Below are positions 22,453-34,132 of a DNA stretch of 64,000 nt, one piece after another. The position numbers and the translations under genes were made by a program. Positions within the stretch are counted from its first letter, which is position 1; each line of letters begins with the position of its first letter. The notes beneath the pieces were generated by a model that saw nothing but the letters and a program-made list of their open reading frames with translations, was not told the origin of the DNA and searched no databases. Source of the stretch: Amoebophrya sp. A120 (taxonomy: Eukaryota > Sar > Dinophyceae > Syndiniales > Amoebophryaceae); contig CAJINV010000002.1 in NCBI GenBank assembly GCA_905178155.1, positions 8,079,224 through 8,143,223 of the forward strand. Direction: 5' to 3'.

Positions 22453-25400
22453 ATGATCACGACGTACTCGCTCTCGCACTGGGACCGAGTGTTTTCGACG
22501 TTTTACCCGTGCCGAAAAGTTGTGTCCGCGATGTTGGTGTGCTTGTTTCTTTCCCAGACGAGGGTATGTCGCGGTCTGGCGCTGATGCTATCAACGTTTT
22601 CGGTATTACTGTTCAGCCAACCAGTGCTTGTGCTTCTCGCACAGGCAGTACCAGTCGAAGAAGAACCGGCGAGCAGCAATCGCCATGCGACCTTCGAGTT
22701 GGAGTGCCACAACCGTCTTTCGTCCGAGTACCAGCTGTACCAATCCATCGTTGAGCAGCTCGATGACAAGGAGCACCACAGCAGCAGCGCGGTCATGAAG
22801 CCGCCCCCACCCACGAAAAGCGCAATTGAAGGCAAAACTCTGAAAACCTGCAATGCCTGGGGATTCCGCCCCTGTTGCGGCGAGCACTACCAGTGCGGGT
22901 TCGGTGCGGACTTCTGCGAATGCGCGGACTGTGTCGATTATCGGGTCATTCCCGCACCGGCCAAGACCGAGTTACAATTTTCAGCATCCTCTGCCTCGAC
23001 CAAAAAGCCTCTGAGACCGGGCGACAGCCTGCCTTTCCCCTACGACTCGGCGTTACTGACAAACACGAATGGGGGCGAAAGTCCGCTGCTGTCGGTGGAC
23101 GACGTGGTTCTTGGAAAAAATGCGCGGGACAGCTTCGAGGAAGAATTCTATAGTGGCAGCACCAAGGAAAGACCGAGATCCATCTCCTCGGCGCCTGATT
23201 CCGCAGGGCAGGGAACGGCAGGCATAATTCATGCCGAGGAAGAAAGCGCGCCGCCGGCCGGTGCTTCGCCAGAAAAACAGCACACTCCCAGTCCTGCGTT
23301 TTTGTCCGCCACCTACCAGCACCACTACCGCCACCAATCTCCCGCCCGGGCGACGATCATCGTTCCGTTTCGGGATCGGCAAGAGCACATGGAGATGATG
23401 AAGCACTACTGGAAGTGGTTCTCCGTTTTCGCGCAAAACCCGCGGGCGGTCTTCGAGTTCAACATCTATTTTGTGGAACAGTTCGACGACTTACCCTTCA
23501 ACCGGGGCTTTTTGTTCAACGCGGGCCTCGCGATTTCGGGGAGGATGAACGACATTTGCCTGAACTGCGAGGAGGTTCTGATGTCATCAACATCTCCCAT
23601 GCGAACAAGAACGAGCGAGATGAATGCAGATAATTTTGACGAAGACGAGCTGCTAGCCACGCGCGACTGCGTCACGGTTCATGACGTCGATTATTTACCA
23701 GATCTCCGCACCGACTACGGCAGTTGCGACGTGCCGACCGGTCTGTCTAACGAAATTGACCGGTACAACTGGGAACGGCCCTACGTGCTCTTCGCGGGCG
23801 CGATCGTCACCGCGCACCGATCGCACTGGCGCAAAGTGAACGGTTTTTCCAATCGCTACTTCGGGTGGTGCTGCGAGGACGACGATTTGAATTTGCGCTT
23901 CAAATTCGAATCCCTGTTGTTCGGGGACTGCAGCCCGGTGTGCGAGAAAAACCCAGAACTGGACTTGAAGGAAGGGGTCTACGGAATCGGATTGAAGCGA
24001 GCAGCCTACTCGCACGGCAGATTCAACACGGAGTTCATGCACAGTGTGAACCACACCCACCGTGTGAAAAACGCGCTGATTTACCACCGGAACATCGTGT
24101 TGGTGAACGAATACAAGTTGAAGGACAACAAACGTCATTTGTCCGACGGCCTGTCCACTTTGAAATTCCACGTGGTGGACTACGAGGTCGATGACAGCGC
24201 ATTGCGGGATAGTTCCTTAACCTTTCACCACGTAAAGGTGAAAAAATCCGCGAAGGGGTTTGATCTGTTGCAGGTGCCGCTGGTGTTGGTCAACGAAAAT
24301 ATCGAGCTGGATTTGAGAATGCTGCTGCAGCTGATTCAGTGGCGGGTCACGAAGGACTATGGGGCGGGAAGTACTGCTGGGAATACACGTGGCGGTGCTG
24401 CTGCTTCCTCTGGGAGTAGTGCAACTGTATCGGAGCATGAAAGTCTGAGCAAGAAGTGGGACAAGATGCTGGAAAAGGCGAAAATTGACCTGAAGAAGGT
24501 TCCTTTCAAGGTGCAGAGGTTGTACGTGTTAGTCAAAGTGTTTCGCGAGATGTTACTAGCCGGAGGTCCAGGAGCGGATAATGCTGGAATGACTTCTAAA
24601 AACGTAGTTGTACCGGCACAAAAGCGGAAGCACAAAAAGCCTTCGACTGCAGAGCTGTTTGCCGAGTTTCAGCAGAAGGCACAAGAGTCGGTCCACGAAC
24701 TTATGGAAAAGGAGAAGAATTGCGGACAAGAGGGTAGCAGTGGAGAAGGTGGCACATCTGACGAAACACGAGGAAGCGCTTTACACGATGTGCAGATCTC
24801 CATCATTGGCGTAAATCTGTGGGGGAACATCGGCGCTTTCATTGAGAACGACACAGAACTAGCAAAATTCTACCGCAGCACCCGGAGGCACCCAAGTGAT
24901 GAACAAGCACTGTATGTGTACGTCGCACCAATGGGGAAGAGTAGTGCGGCAAAGCCGCCTCCTGCGCCAGGTTCGAGTCCTGGTGTTGATGCCGAGAGTA
25001 AAGATAGCACAAGTTCGTCTAAAAATCTCGACACGCGCACGACCAACACCTTCGTCGAGCGAACTGACAACCGCATCTACGCTGGAGTTTACCCTGGTGT
25101 CGGTTCGAGTTGCAAAACAGCAGAAGAAAACTCACCACTACCGCTGAAGCAGCAGATCATCACCCATTTCCACCACCCAACGCAGGATCGCGTGTGGGAC
25201 TCGCCGACCCTGTACGAGACGTGCAGTTCCGATATCGGGGTGGACCTCGCGGGGATCGACAAAAACACGATGACGCACTTTCTCCAGGTATCCTAAGTAA
25301 AAACGTCCCCACCCCATAGTCAAGTTGGGAACTGTGCAACACAAATCCACAACTTTTGCGAGTCACGCATGACAAACTTTCCCCTGTATTGTAGTGCGGG

Positions 25401-27783
25401 GATAGCAAGGAAAGACGCATCGCAAAGCCAGCTCCTTATCCTGTTTACAGCATTACAAATGCGAAAACACGATAGAAAATGCCTCTCATGGGGATGCGCA
25501 TGACAAATGTTTCTGCTATTGCAAATCTGCATGACAACTAAGAATAATATATATTTCTGCTATTGCAAATCTGCAGAGCAGATAGTAAGAATATCAAAAC
25601 AAGATGAAAACTGCACGCATACACGCGCACTGCTTAACTGTGTGAAAGGTGTCGGCCCTGTTTGACCTGCTGCGGCAGGCAGGTGAATTCGTAGAACTGC
25701 TTCACATGTTAAGTAACGCACACCGGCCTCCTTGTTTTAGTGATGAATCGAAAAAGGGTTCAGGGGTGGCCCCCCTGTATGCATGCGCGGATTTATGTTT
25801 CCGACGGGTTTAGGGTTTTGATTTGTATGGACCAATGCGGCATGCACATCGAGTTTCCTGGCAGTGTCGACCTGCTGTACACGGCGCAACCCCCGCCGAA
25901 TCACGAGCGGAATGCGCATCTGAATCCGAATCTGAATCAACAGAGCGGGGCCCAATCAAAAAAAAAAAATCTGCATGACAACTATGGGGTGGGGACGTTT
26001 TTAAATACGATACCAGGGCTGCAGCGTCGGTTGGAATATCACGGACTTGACCCTGTGGGTATCAAATGCAAAAATGTCTGGGTCTGGAAGATTCTGAGAC
26101 TTGTCATGCAGTTTTTCCAAGCTCCGCCGAGTCTGGAATGCAGGGCCTAGCATCACAGGATCCGCAGCCCCTTGGTGATGCCTGTTCTGCATGAGAGATG
26201 CCCTCTCAGCATGGCCAAAAGTACGCACCTTTTGCAAGTCACGCAACACAGATTTTTGTATGATCCGCAACATGCATCACAAGTACCAACCTTCCAGACC
26301 CAGACATATTTGCAATGCATAGTGGGGCTTCGTAGACGATCCGAAGGTCAAAAAAATGCATAGGCCAGTCGCGCCGCCGACTTTGAGTACAACAACATCC
26401 ACGAGACCATCTCTAGGAACAGAAGAGCAGGCCCAAACTCCGAACCAGCAACCTCCTTCGCAAAAAATCGCGTCAAGCTCAGGTACCACAAACTGGAAGC
26501 GCATTTCCTTCGCGTCGAATTCGCTCTACTATACTCAGCTCGTCGAAGAGGGGTATTGGTCAAATCAGACGAAATACGGCCTAGTTTGGGACCAGGAGCC
26601 GTTTTCGTTGTACGTGCCCGAGGGGGACGACTTCTGTGTCGGCTTCCGAGATAGACTGCCCGGGCGCATTGCGAAGCTGAACAATTTAAGCGAGGAACAA
26701 ACCGCGGTGCCACCAGGGCTACCGAGTGTAGTACAAAACGCAGCGGCGCCTTCGGTTGAAAACAAGATGAACCTTGTGCAAGAGAAGAATAACATCATAA
26801 CCGAAAAGCCCGCCCTAGCAAAGGACTCCCGCTCGTTCGTCGGCTCGCGGCTGATGCGAGGGGCAAATTGCACTAATGAAAGCGATGGGTTCGAGCATAA
26901 ATTTTCCTTCGGGTTGCTGCGAATGACAGAGAATCCGGTGGTGACTTTGTGTTTGGGCAACAACGAACAGGCGAACGGAAAGCGCACGCACTGGATCATA
27001 ACGTTTGCCATGGTCGGTTCGTGCGTCGGAAAGCCGAGGGTGGTGTCGTGGCAGTGGAAGTTTCACGTGTTGGTATAGCGTTGTAGAAACAGGAGCTAGT
27101 TTATTTCCAGAGACCATCTTGTGGTCTTCCTGTGGCGTCCATGTAGTTGAAATCTAAATGAGTCTCGGTTGTGAGGGACGGCACAAATTTATGAGTATGT
27201 CAACATCAGAAACGGAAACATACAGGTCTTCAAGCACATCCCCTCTGGCTGGGACTCGACCGCGTTGGAGTTGCGATGCATAAAAGCCTACCCAGGCGGG
27301 GATGACATGGACAACCCGAGTCACTACGTCTCCACCGACTGCGACGGGGACATTCCAGAGCAAAATCCGAAGAATCACAAGATCCTGCAGAAGTTCTACA
27401 CACCGGCTGCCACGGTATTGAGTGCAGCAATCTCACCTTTGACGGAGAGCAAGAACAATCAGAATAGTGTAGTTGTGTCGCCGGCGAAGGAGCGCATAGA
27501 TGAACCGAGGCAGGACACGCACTGTTTCGAAGGCAGCCGCAATCTGGTTGTGCACGAAGCGAAATTCAGCTTTCGCCAAGTGAGGCCGAGCAGCGGAGTG
27601 GCGAGTTTGGTTCAGGGTGAGGGTATGGTCGGTAGTCCGTGTTACGGAAGTGAAGTGGCGATTCGGGCGGTGTCGAGGAATTTGTTGGACAGGAGATTTG
27701 TGTTGCTACTAGAATCAGAGGAAACTTGTCCAGATAGCTTCATGTGCCCATATCGAGTAGGGGCAAGCGTGAGGTATCCATGA
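22453..27783 (+). CDS. Beta-1,4-galactosyltransferase-like (GT7) protein with long C-terminal extension, two introners
   Basis: Exons are 22453-25288, 26018-26059, 26327-27072 and 27226-27783, giving 1393 aa. Introners D1 and A4 flank a 42-bp exon, and the last intron (27073-27225) is canonical. Hydrophobic stretches at residues ~22-65 suggest a signal anchor, with a Golgi-luminal catalytic part. GT7 motifs appear in order: IIVPFRDRQ (~299), FNRGFLFNAG (~350), the metal-binding HDVDYLP (~410), and YFGWCCEDDDLNLRF (~468), matching the family WGWxxEDDD with F for the first W and CC for GG. The family transfers galactose or related sugars from UDP-sugars to glycans. Known members are ~300-400 aa; here ~850 more residues follow, with N-glycosylation sequons and Cys, of unknown function. 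The exact acceptor cannot be told. Confidence 0.83.
25289..26012. mobile_element. Introner D1 (family D, long form)
   Basis: A 724-bp element with arms CGTCCCCACCCCATAGT and its complement ACTATGGGGTGGGGACG. It begins TATCC and ends GATA. The direct repeat is CCAGG at 25284-25288 and 26013-26017. Excision joins CTC CAG G|GC TGC AGC in frame. It is the one introner here whose junction can also be read as GT...AG (25288-26016). The interior holds a ~440-bp insert between two copies of TCTGCATGACAACTA (25526 and 25970), ending in twelve A residues (25958-25969); D2 carries the related insert at the same place. Confidence 0.87.
26060..26321. mobile_element. Introner A4 (family A)
   Basis: A 262-bp element with family A arms, beginning TATC and ending GCATA. 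The direct repeat is GTGGG at 26055-26059 and 26322-26326. Excision joins CTG TGG G|GC TTC GTA in frame. Its interior is nearly collinear with A1 (same order of words such as CATGCAGTTTTTCCAAGCTC and TTTTTGTATGATCCGCAAC), which indicates a recent common source although the host genes are unrelated. Confidence 0.88.
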
Positions 27784-28049
27784 ACATGACGAGGAACAAG
27801 GATGGCAGAGATGAAAAGCCCACACCTGCGAAGAATTGCGCATGCTTCACGTGCACACAGAGACGCGCTGTGTTCTTTTTGCTAACGTCCAATCAGTGTG
27901 GTGATGTTCGAATCGCCGGCAAATTCGAGCAGCTGTGGAGGAGTGGAGGAGGTGTGGATAGTTTCTCCCGTGCTCTCTCTGTGAGCCACCATATTTGCTG
28001 AGTTCGGCAACACGGGGTAAAGTTTCCTCGCAATGTACCCCATGACGAA

Positions 28050-30150
28050 GAAGAAAATCCCCCGGCTATGTATTGGAGAAGCCGGCGGCGAGGAAAATCC
28101 TGGGTGGCTGGGCCGCGCGATTCAAGGGGAAGAGGTTGAAGGGGAGCCTCGCGGTGGGAAGTCCCCAAAGGCGTGGCCGACAAGAGCCCGCGACAGGCGG
28201 CCGCCGGCCCGCAGCAGGCACCCAGCCGCCGGCCTGGGTGGCCTGCAGCTGGCCGGGGGCGCATGCGGGCGACGTTGTGCGTCGGGCCCGCAACGAGCCG
28301 GGGCCCGCCGCAAAGAATGACGGCGCTGCCGCTCTGCGCCCGGCCGCGAAGGTGGGAGCTTGTGCGTTTTTTGTGGGGCCCCGCCGGCTCCTTTGGGCGC
28401 GGGCGCGGGCGCCGGCGCGCGGCGCCCCGCTGCCTTTCGCGCGCCCGATGTGGGGGGCGCTCTCGTTCGGCCGGGCTGGCGCCGCTTGCACCCAGTCCCA
28501 TTGGCCGGATTTTTTCCAATGTGCCCCAAACTGCTCCGGTGCAGGGGCCGCCTCCGCTCTTGCGCCCATCCATGGTTGCCCGAGTCGGTAACTTGGCTGC
28601 GCAGGACAAGACGCCGGCCGGCCAGTTCACTCCGGCAGCGCACATGGCGGAAAAGAGCGGGCGCCCGCTCAAAGTGTTCGGGGCAGAAGAAAGCGCAGCC
28701 AGGAAGCACAGGGCGGGAAGCGCAGTGCGCGACCGGTGACGCAGAGAAATATCCGAGGCGATTCATTCCCAACACAGAGGGAGAAACCGACGCCGGCAAG
28801 AAGACGCTGCTGAGCTGCGGGACCGATTCAGAGCGACGGCGGGCGTGGCGCGCGGGTTGGTTTCCGGGGGCGGCGGCCGCGGAGCCACAGCAGCGGGCTG
28901 GCTCACGAACGCGCCCGCGTGTGCCGCGTTCGAGTGGCGAAAAAGGGCCGCGAGGGCCCGCGGAACGGTAGGCCGGCAGTGCAGCGGAAGGGCTTGACGC
29001 TGTTGCGGGAGTTGTACAAGGACGAAGCGCCCCGCGCCAGCATGCCGATGGCTTTGGCGAGCACCAGACGCGGGGCCGTCAGGGCGTGAGCAGCTACGTC
29101 GTAACTGTTGCAAGTCCCAAGAGGGGAGAGCATGTCTGTACTTTCCCAGAGCGCCGCTGGAACCGGGGAGAGCCGCGGGGCCGTCTTGCCAGGATGCTCG
29201 CCCGGGAGTGTGGGGCCCGGGTGCCGGCGGGCCGCGCTGGTTTGCTGGCCATGTACGGCCGCCCCGGTCACCGAGCGGGCTTGGGCTTATTTTCATTGCG
29301 CCTGCCGCCGGGTTGGGCGCCTGTACTCGTGCGCAGCTCTTGTCTTGGCCGAGCCAGCCCACCGCCAGCGGAAGCGGAGGGGGGGCGCGCTGCCACAAGC
29401 GAGGGAGAGCAATGCTTTGGACGTGTGTGATGCGGGCGGGGCGCGCAAGGTGCAGCGCGCACATCTTTCGGCGCTGTTAAGTAAACTCGCGCGCGGATAT
29501 CCATGATGGCCTGGCGCGCAAACTGGTTCCGGGTACGTTTGGCCCCGGCCACCGCAGGACGACCGAGCGAAGACGCAAACTGGAACACTTGCCAGATGGC
29601 TCGGCAGACCTACGCGGGTGCGGGGCGGGCGAAGCTCGTCGAGATCTCCGACGAGCTGGCGCAGCTGCAGGGATTCCGGGGCGGGATCGTCACGAAAAAC
29701 ACCGACGGCCATCGCTTGCCTCCGCGCGCTCGCGTCGCATGCACTGGCATGGCGCGACGCGGTTGATCGTCATGCCGCCAGCCCAGCCCCCGCCCTGGCG
29801 GGCGCCTTAGGGTAATCGCGCAGCGCCTGGCGCTGCGGCCGCCGCCGTAAAGAGGGGCACGCGGCTCGCGCAGGCGGTCGCGCTCGCTTGGCGCCGGCGC
29901 GGCAGCGCCCCCCCACTTTTGCCCTTGCGTTTTGTTGTAGCCAAGGCGGCCACCGGCCGCGCGATTTTTGCGTCGGATGCATGGGCTACAGCCTTGTTGC
30001 CCTGGCTCTGGTGCGCGCAGGGGCCCGGGCCCGTCGCCGGCAATGTCAGGCTTCCGCCGCGAGGGAGGCGTTGTGTGTTAATTCAGTAGACGAAACCGCG
30101 CAACACCCTGGCCGGCGGGGTTTCGTAACTTTCCGGCAGTTTGTATCGGA
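28050..30150. other. GC-rich island 1, no supportable gene
   Basis: About 2.1 kb of very GC-rich DNA with abrupt edges set in AT-rich intergenic sequence. Long frames exist on both strands, as expected when stop codons are rare in GC-rich DNA; their translations are Arg/Ala/Pro/Gly-rich and match no family I know. Local palindromes occur, for example a 9-bp stem at 29819-29837 (CGCAGCGCC and GGCGCTGCG). It is unlike any coding exon in the window and resembles island 2 in composition. I looked for rRNA-like conserved words and found none. Confidence 0.6.
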
Positions 30151-30941
30151 TGGCAGTCTCTGTTTGTAGTCGTGTTCAGTGTCATTTTCTGTAAATGTAA
30201 ACTTCAGTAACGCGACGAACTAAATCGTCGACACGTTAACTGGGAGCGCCCGTCTCGGGCCTTTACACTGCAGCATTAGTGCCGTCCTCGGTCTGAGTCG
30301 TCGTTTTTGCGGCTTGGTTTCGTGATGTGAAAGTGGACTGCGTATTTTTTGCACCAGTAGTATCTAAACATAACAGATCTAGTTTCGCTTCGGTTATCTC
30401 CTGTGAACAAACCAAAAAGTATTCGGTGTCGAGTTGAAAAGATATGATAGAAGAAAGTCGGCCGCTACAAGTGTACACGCCCTCGAGTGTGGCTATCGGT
30501 CTTCAACACTTCGTGTGCAGATAAAGAAGCACTCTTCACGATGCTCTTGCTCGGTATCGCGTTTTCCTGTACTTATCACCATCGTCGTGTCAGAGTACAA
30601 CAGGACCCAAGCACGATTTTTTGTCCAGATAGAGCTCGTTTAGCTTAGAAAGTCAAGCACAACCCCATGAAGTTCATCCATGATAGTCTTGCAGTTACAA
30701 CACATGCGATTGCCATGGCGACGCGTCCACCTTCTAGTTACACTAGCTCTGAACGAATCGCGTCGCATTCTTTGGTACGTACAATAGGATATCTGTTGGA
30801 TCAAAATTCGCCCTACTAGGAGGCAGTTTCTGTATCAAATTCCACATGAAACGGTGTTTACGGCTAAACCTACACCTAGTATTTATCTGGCCCCAATATC
30901 AATATATTTTTCCCCTTTGAAATTTCTGAAGCATTCGAACC
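30151..30941. other. Intergenic, about 0.8 kb, no gene seen
   Basis: Normal AT-rich composition resumes after the island. No gene, RNA or introner arm recognised. The 257-bp stretch at 27784-28040 before the island is likewise empty. Confidence 0.55.
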
Positions 30942-33218
30942 ATGCCCCCTTCCTCCTCTGGTAAAACACCAAGCCAACCGCCCAATCCCGAAACGATAGG
31001 CGCGAAGAGGTCGCTCGTGACCCGGGACTTTCTCCTCCTCGATGGAGATCACGAAACGCAGGCGAACAGCAACGCGTCGTCCTCCGTGGCTACCGCCCCT
31101 CCGTTTGCCGCTCCCGGCATGGCAGCGCTACCTTTGATCCGAGAGACAACCGCTGGGAGTGCGGCGAGCCAGGAGTCGCAAGTCACGGAGCGGTCGAGGC
31201 AGGTAAGTAGTGACGTTGCGGCGAGTTTGTACAGTTATGCGAGCGGGAGCTCTGCGCGAAGCGGAACCATAGAAACTTTGCGAACTGGGAGCAAGGACAC
31301 ACTGCAGAGCGGGAATGCGTTGATCGGCGCACGGGATCGGGAACAAGCAAGGACGTCGGACACCAGGGAAGATGCTGCTGGCTCGGCGACCACGACAACC
31401 AGGAAAGGACACGATGGCAAATCTAAAAAGCCAATCGAAGTGGTAGACTTGGCCCCCTCAGGGCCCCACCTATTTTTTCCCCCCGTGCAACTCTTGTCGG
31501 GTGCGACCGAGCAGGATCTGAGACTTGTGGAGAGGATTTTGAAGCACCGTAAGTTCGTTTTCACGGGCAACGCTGAAGAGGAAGAGGAGGAGCAACAGGG
31601 GGCGAATCAACAAAGGCGAGAACAACAGGAACGACTCCTAGATCCGAATTCCACTGCGCGAGGTCGTGAAAATGATCCAAATGCTGGCCACTTGGCAGCC
31701 GAGAGGACGACCGTGGACCAACAAGAGGGACCAGAAACGTCAATGCAGAACGTCACTGCACATCACAATGATAGCGTTCTTGAGAACAACGAGCCCGAGC
31801 AGTGGGATGACATTGACACGCGAGTGCACGCCGACGGGGACCTGCAGACCATGCTGACAGGCGGAATCAATAGTCCACAACACCTCCAACGAGCAACTGC
31901 GGAGAGAATTATCGCAATATGGCGAGTCTCCTGTACCAACAGCGCGAAAATTTCCTCGTGTCTCGGCACCTGCCCGGAGCTGGTCTGGCCCTGCTGCTGG
32001 CCGTTTGGGCTTTGTTTCTCCTGGTGTTTGTTGACCGCGATTTACCGGAACCGGCAACTGTGTTTACGCACGGTCTACGTACTGACAGAACGGCATTTCT
32101 ACCGGATCATCATCGACGACGAAGATGTCTGGCGTTACAGCAAGGAGGGCGACGAGCAAGTTGCTGAGACGACGGGGCAGGAAGGTAGTAGTAGTGCTCG
32201 CCCAGGCGGTGATGCGATGAACGGTGCGGAAGATAGTGATAGTAGGACGCGGGAAGAGCGAGAAAGTAGTCCTAGCGGGGGCAACGAGGAATCATCGGGC
32301 ACAAAAGCAAAACAGAACTTAGGCAAGAAAGCGACCACCGAGGAGATCATAGGCAAGAGCGATGTTAAAGACCCCCAACACAAGAGCGCTTCAATCGAGG
32401 CAATCAAGTTGCAAATGAAGGGAAACTACGAGCAGAATATCAAGCGTGGGACATCAAGCAAGGCAAACCAAAAGGACACTTCGGCGGCATCAAGCGGTCA
32501 GATGTTGAACAGGCCCTCTAAACATGCGTTTTTCAACCAGAACACGACATCTTCGAACAGTGCCACGACTTCTACACAACTGCAGGAACGAGGAGTGAAA
32601 ATAAGCACGGACGACAAATCGAAGAAAATCCTGCGGCTCGGCACAACCTCTGGCAGGGTGAAGTTGACCGAGTTGAAGCCCATCACGATCATCGAGAACG
32701 AGGAGACTCTCCCGACGATCGTGAAAAACAATACAAAACTTATCAAGGAAGACAACTGCGTCTACGAGGCGATGGTGCAGCGACTGTACTTGGAGGGTGT
32801 GATTCTCGAGATTCCCCGGGACAGCATCTTATCCGATGAGAAAAATGTCTTGATCGGCAATTTCACCATGTACGTGACCGACACGGAGAAGACGCTAGAA
32901 CTGTTGAAAGAGCACTGCGCACGGGTTACGACCGAAGAACAGCATTCGTTTTTATCTTCCAGGGCCGTCGCGGAAGAAATGTTTGTCGGAGCAGCAGGAA
33001 CAAATAGTACTAACGTCAGTCCGACGAGCGCGAGTGGTCAACAACTGCAATTGGCGCCGAAGCAGCAGGTCATGTCGAGCTCTTCCAGCAGTGGGCACGT
33101 GGCAACGTTTACGGAAGAGAGTCGGATTTTGGCAGAGCAGTACGCGATAGGGAGGATGTCCTACAAACAATTCCAAAAGAAAAAGAGACAGCTGGAAAAA
33201 ATGTTTGCGCCGACATAG
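30942..33218 (+). CDS. Membrane protein with low-complexity flanks, 758 aa, unknown function
   Basis: A single frame from ATG 30942, without introns. Residues ~340-367 (CPELVWPCCWPFGLCFSWCL) are hydrophobic and Cys/Trp-rich, probably one or two membrane passes. Directly after comes RTVYVLTERHFYRIIIDD, which has the feel of the first strands of a membrane-adjacent PH-like domain (pattern: Y-x-L-T-x-x-x-hydrophobic); the next recognisable stretch (~600-665, YEAMVQRLYLEGVILEIPRD then NFTMYVTDTEKTLELL) could be the rest of it, split by a long Ser/Gln/Lys insert. The N-terminal 330 residues are acidic and disordered. The PH-like idea is weak. The C-terminus ends in a short basic helix. Confidence 0.6.
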   Translation: MPPSSSGKTPSQPPNPETIGAKRSLVTRDFLLLDGDHETQANSNASSSVATAPPFAAPGMAALPLIRETTAGSAASQESQVTERSRQVSSDVAASLYSYASGSSARSGTIETLRTGSKDTLQSGNALIGARDREQARTSDTREDAAGSATTTTRKGHDGKSKKPIEVVDLAPSGPHLFFPPVQLLSGATEQDLRLVERILKHRKFVFTGNAEEEEEEQQGANQQRREQQERLLDPNSTARGRENDPNAGHLAAERTTVDQQEGPETSMQNVTAHHNDSVLENNEPEQWDDIDTRVHADGDLQTMLTGGINSPQHLQRATAERIIAIWRVSCTNSAKISSCLGTCPELVWPCCWPFGLCFSWCLLTAIYRNRQLCLRTVYVLTERHFYRIIIDDEDVWRYSKEGDEQVAETTGQEGSSSARPGGDAMNGAEDSDSRTREERESSPSGGNEESSGTKAKQNLGKKATTEEIIGKSDVKDPQHKSASIEAIKLQMKGNYEQNIKRGTSSKANQKDTSAASSGQMLNRPSKHAFFNQNTTSSNSATTSTQLQERGVKISTDDKSKKILRLGTTSGRVKLTELKPITIIENEETLPTIVKNNTKLIKEDNCVYEAMVQRLYLEGVILEIPRDSILSDEKNVLIGNFTMYVTDTEKTLELLKEHCARVTTEEQHSFLSSRAVAEEMFVGAAGTNSTNVSPTSASGQQLQLAPKQQVMSSSSSSGHVATFTEESRILAEQYAIGRMSYKQFQKKKRQLEKMFAPT

Positions 33219-34132
33219 GTCGTGGTGGGTTTTGCAACCTGATGACCACGCTTTTTCATTCCCAGTTCTTCAAAATATCGGTTCATATCACGAAAGACGA
33301 GTTCCGTCGTTGCTAATGAGATCTTAATAAAATCGATAACATAAGGCTAAGTGTTCATGCAGCTGCGGGGCCACTGCCACAAATACAAAACAATAAAAGG
33401 AGACCTGGTGCTGATCTAACTGGCAGTTCCGTTCAGAAACCAGATCGTTTGCGCGATTTCTTTAAGGACGACCTTTAGCTCGAAAGACTTGATCCCTGGT
33501 ATGTTAGACGCGAGCAGAAGTTCTGATACTGTGTGAAATTGCAATTGCACTGACAATAAAAAGATCTGGCGCTACTACATTGGATCCGAGACCGTAATAG
33601 GAAACCGAAACAGGTTTGAAGATGTGATCTACTCTTGCCACTGAAGAAGCTTTGCTTTGTATGGTGCTAGCTTTGCAGTTTCAGTTTTTCTTTGTTTACC
33701 GTGCAAATTGCTGTGTTTCAAAAATCAAAAATCATTTTCATACGAATGCGAAATGTTACTATCAGGCTGCCATAGTTTCAAAAGGCACGGGAGAAATACA
33801 GCGTAGGCGAATCGTAGGAGTCATAGTTTTTGCTCAGCAGTACGCTATCAGTTTCACCTTGAAGTAATACTGTATCGAATTGTGACTGTGAGTAAGTTTG
33901 CTTGATACCGAAGGCTAGCGACGTCCACACGCAATTACCAGTACCGTATACGAGCACTTCCCCTAGTACTCGGTGGAAAAAGTAGGTACATGTTTGCGAC
34001 AGAAATTTTTCACGACCCGCAGAGAGAAAAGCACCGGATTAACAACGAAAACGGGAAGGACATCATCCACAGCAGCACTAGTCCACCGAAACTTCGACCC
34101 TTACTTCCGGTTCCAGCCTAGTACCCGCGATA
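33219..34132. other. Intergenic, about 0.9 kb, no gene seen
   Basis: AT-rich. Frames under 85 codons only; one overlaps U2A' exon 1 in another frame and is not supported. Confidence 0.55.

Noticed and set aside
25740..26012. Open frame running through the right half of introner D1 into the next exon
   Set aside because: It lies within the element and its nested insert, and excision of the whole element gives the consistent glycosyltransferase frame.
27900..27930. GTTCGAATC resembling a tRNA internal promoter box
   Set aside because: No matching upstream box or cloverleaf could be built. A similar word at about 24969 lies inside the glycosyltransferase frame.
27893..28799. Overlapping frames of up to 259 codons on both strands in GC-rich island 1
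   Set aside because: Stop codons are rare in such GC-rich DNA. Frames overlap on both strands, the translations are Arg/Ala/Pro/Gly-rich and no motif is recognised.
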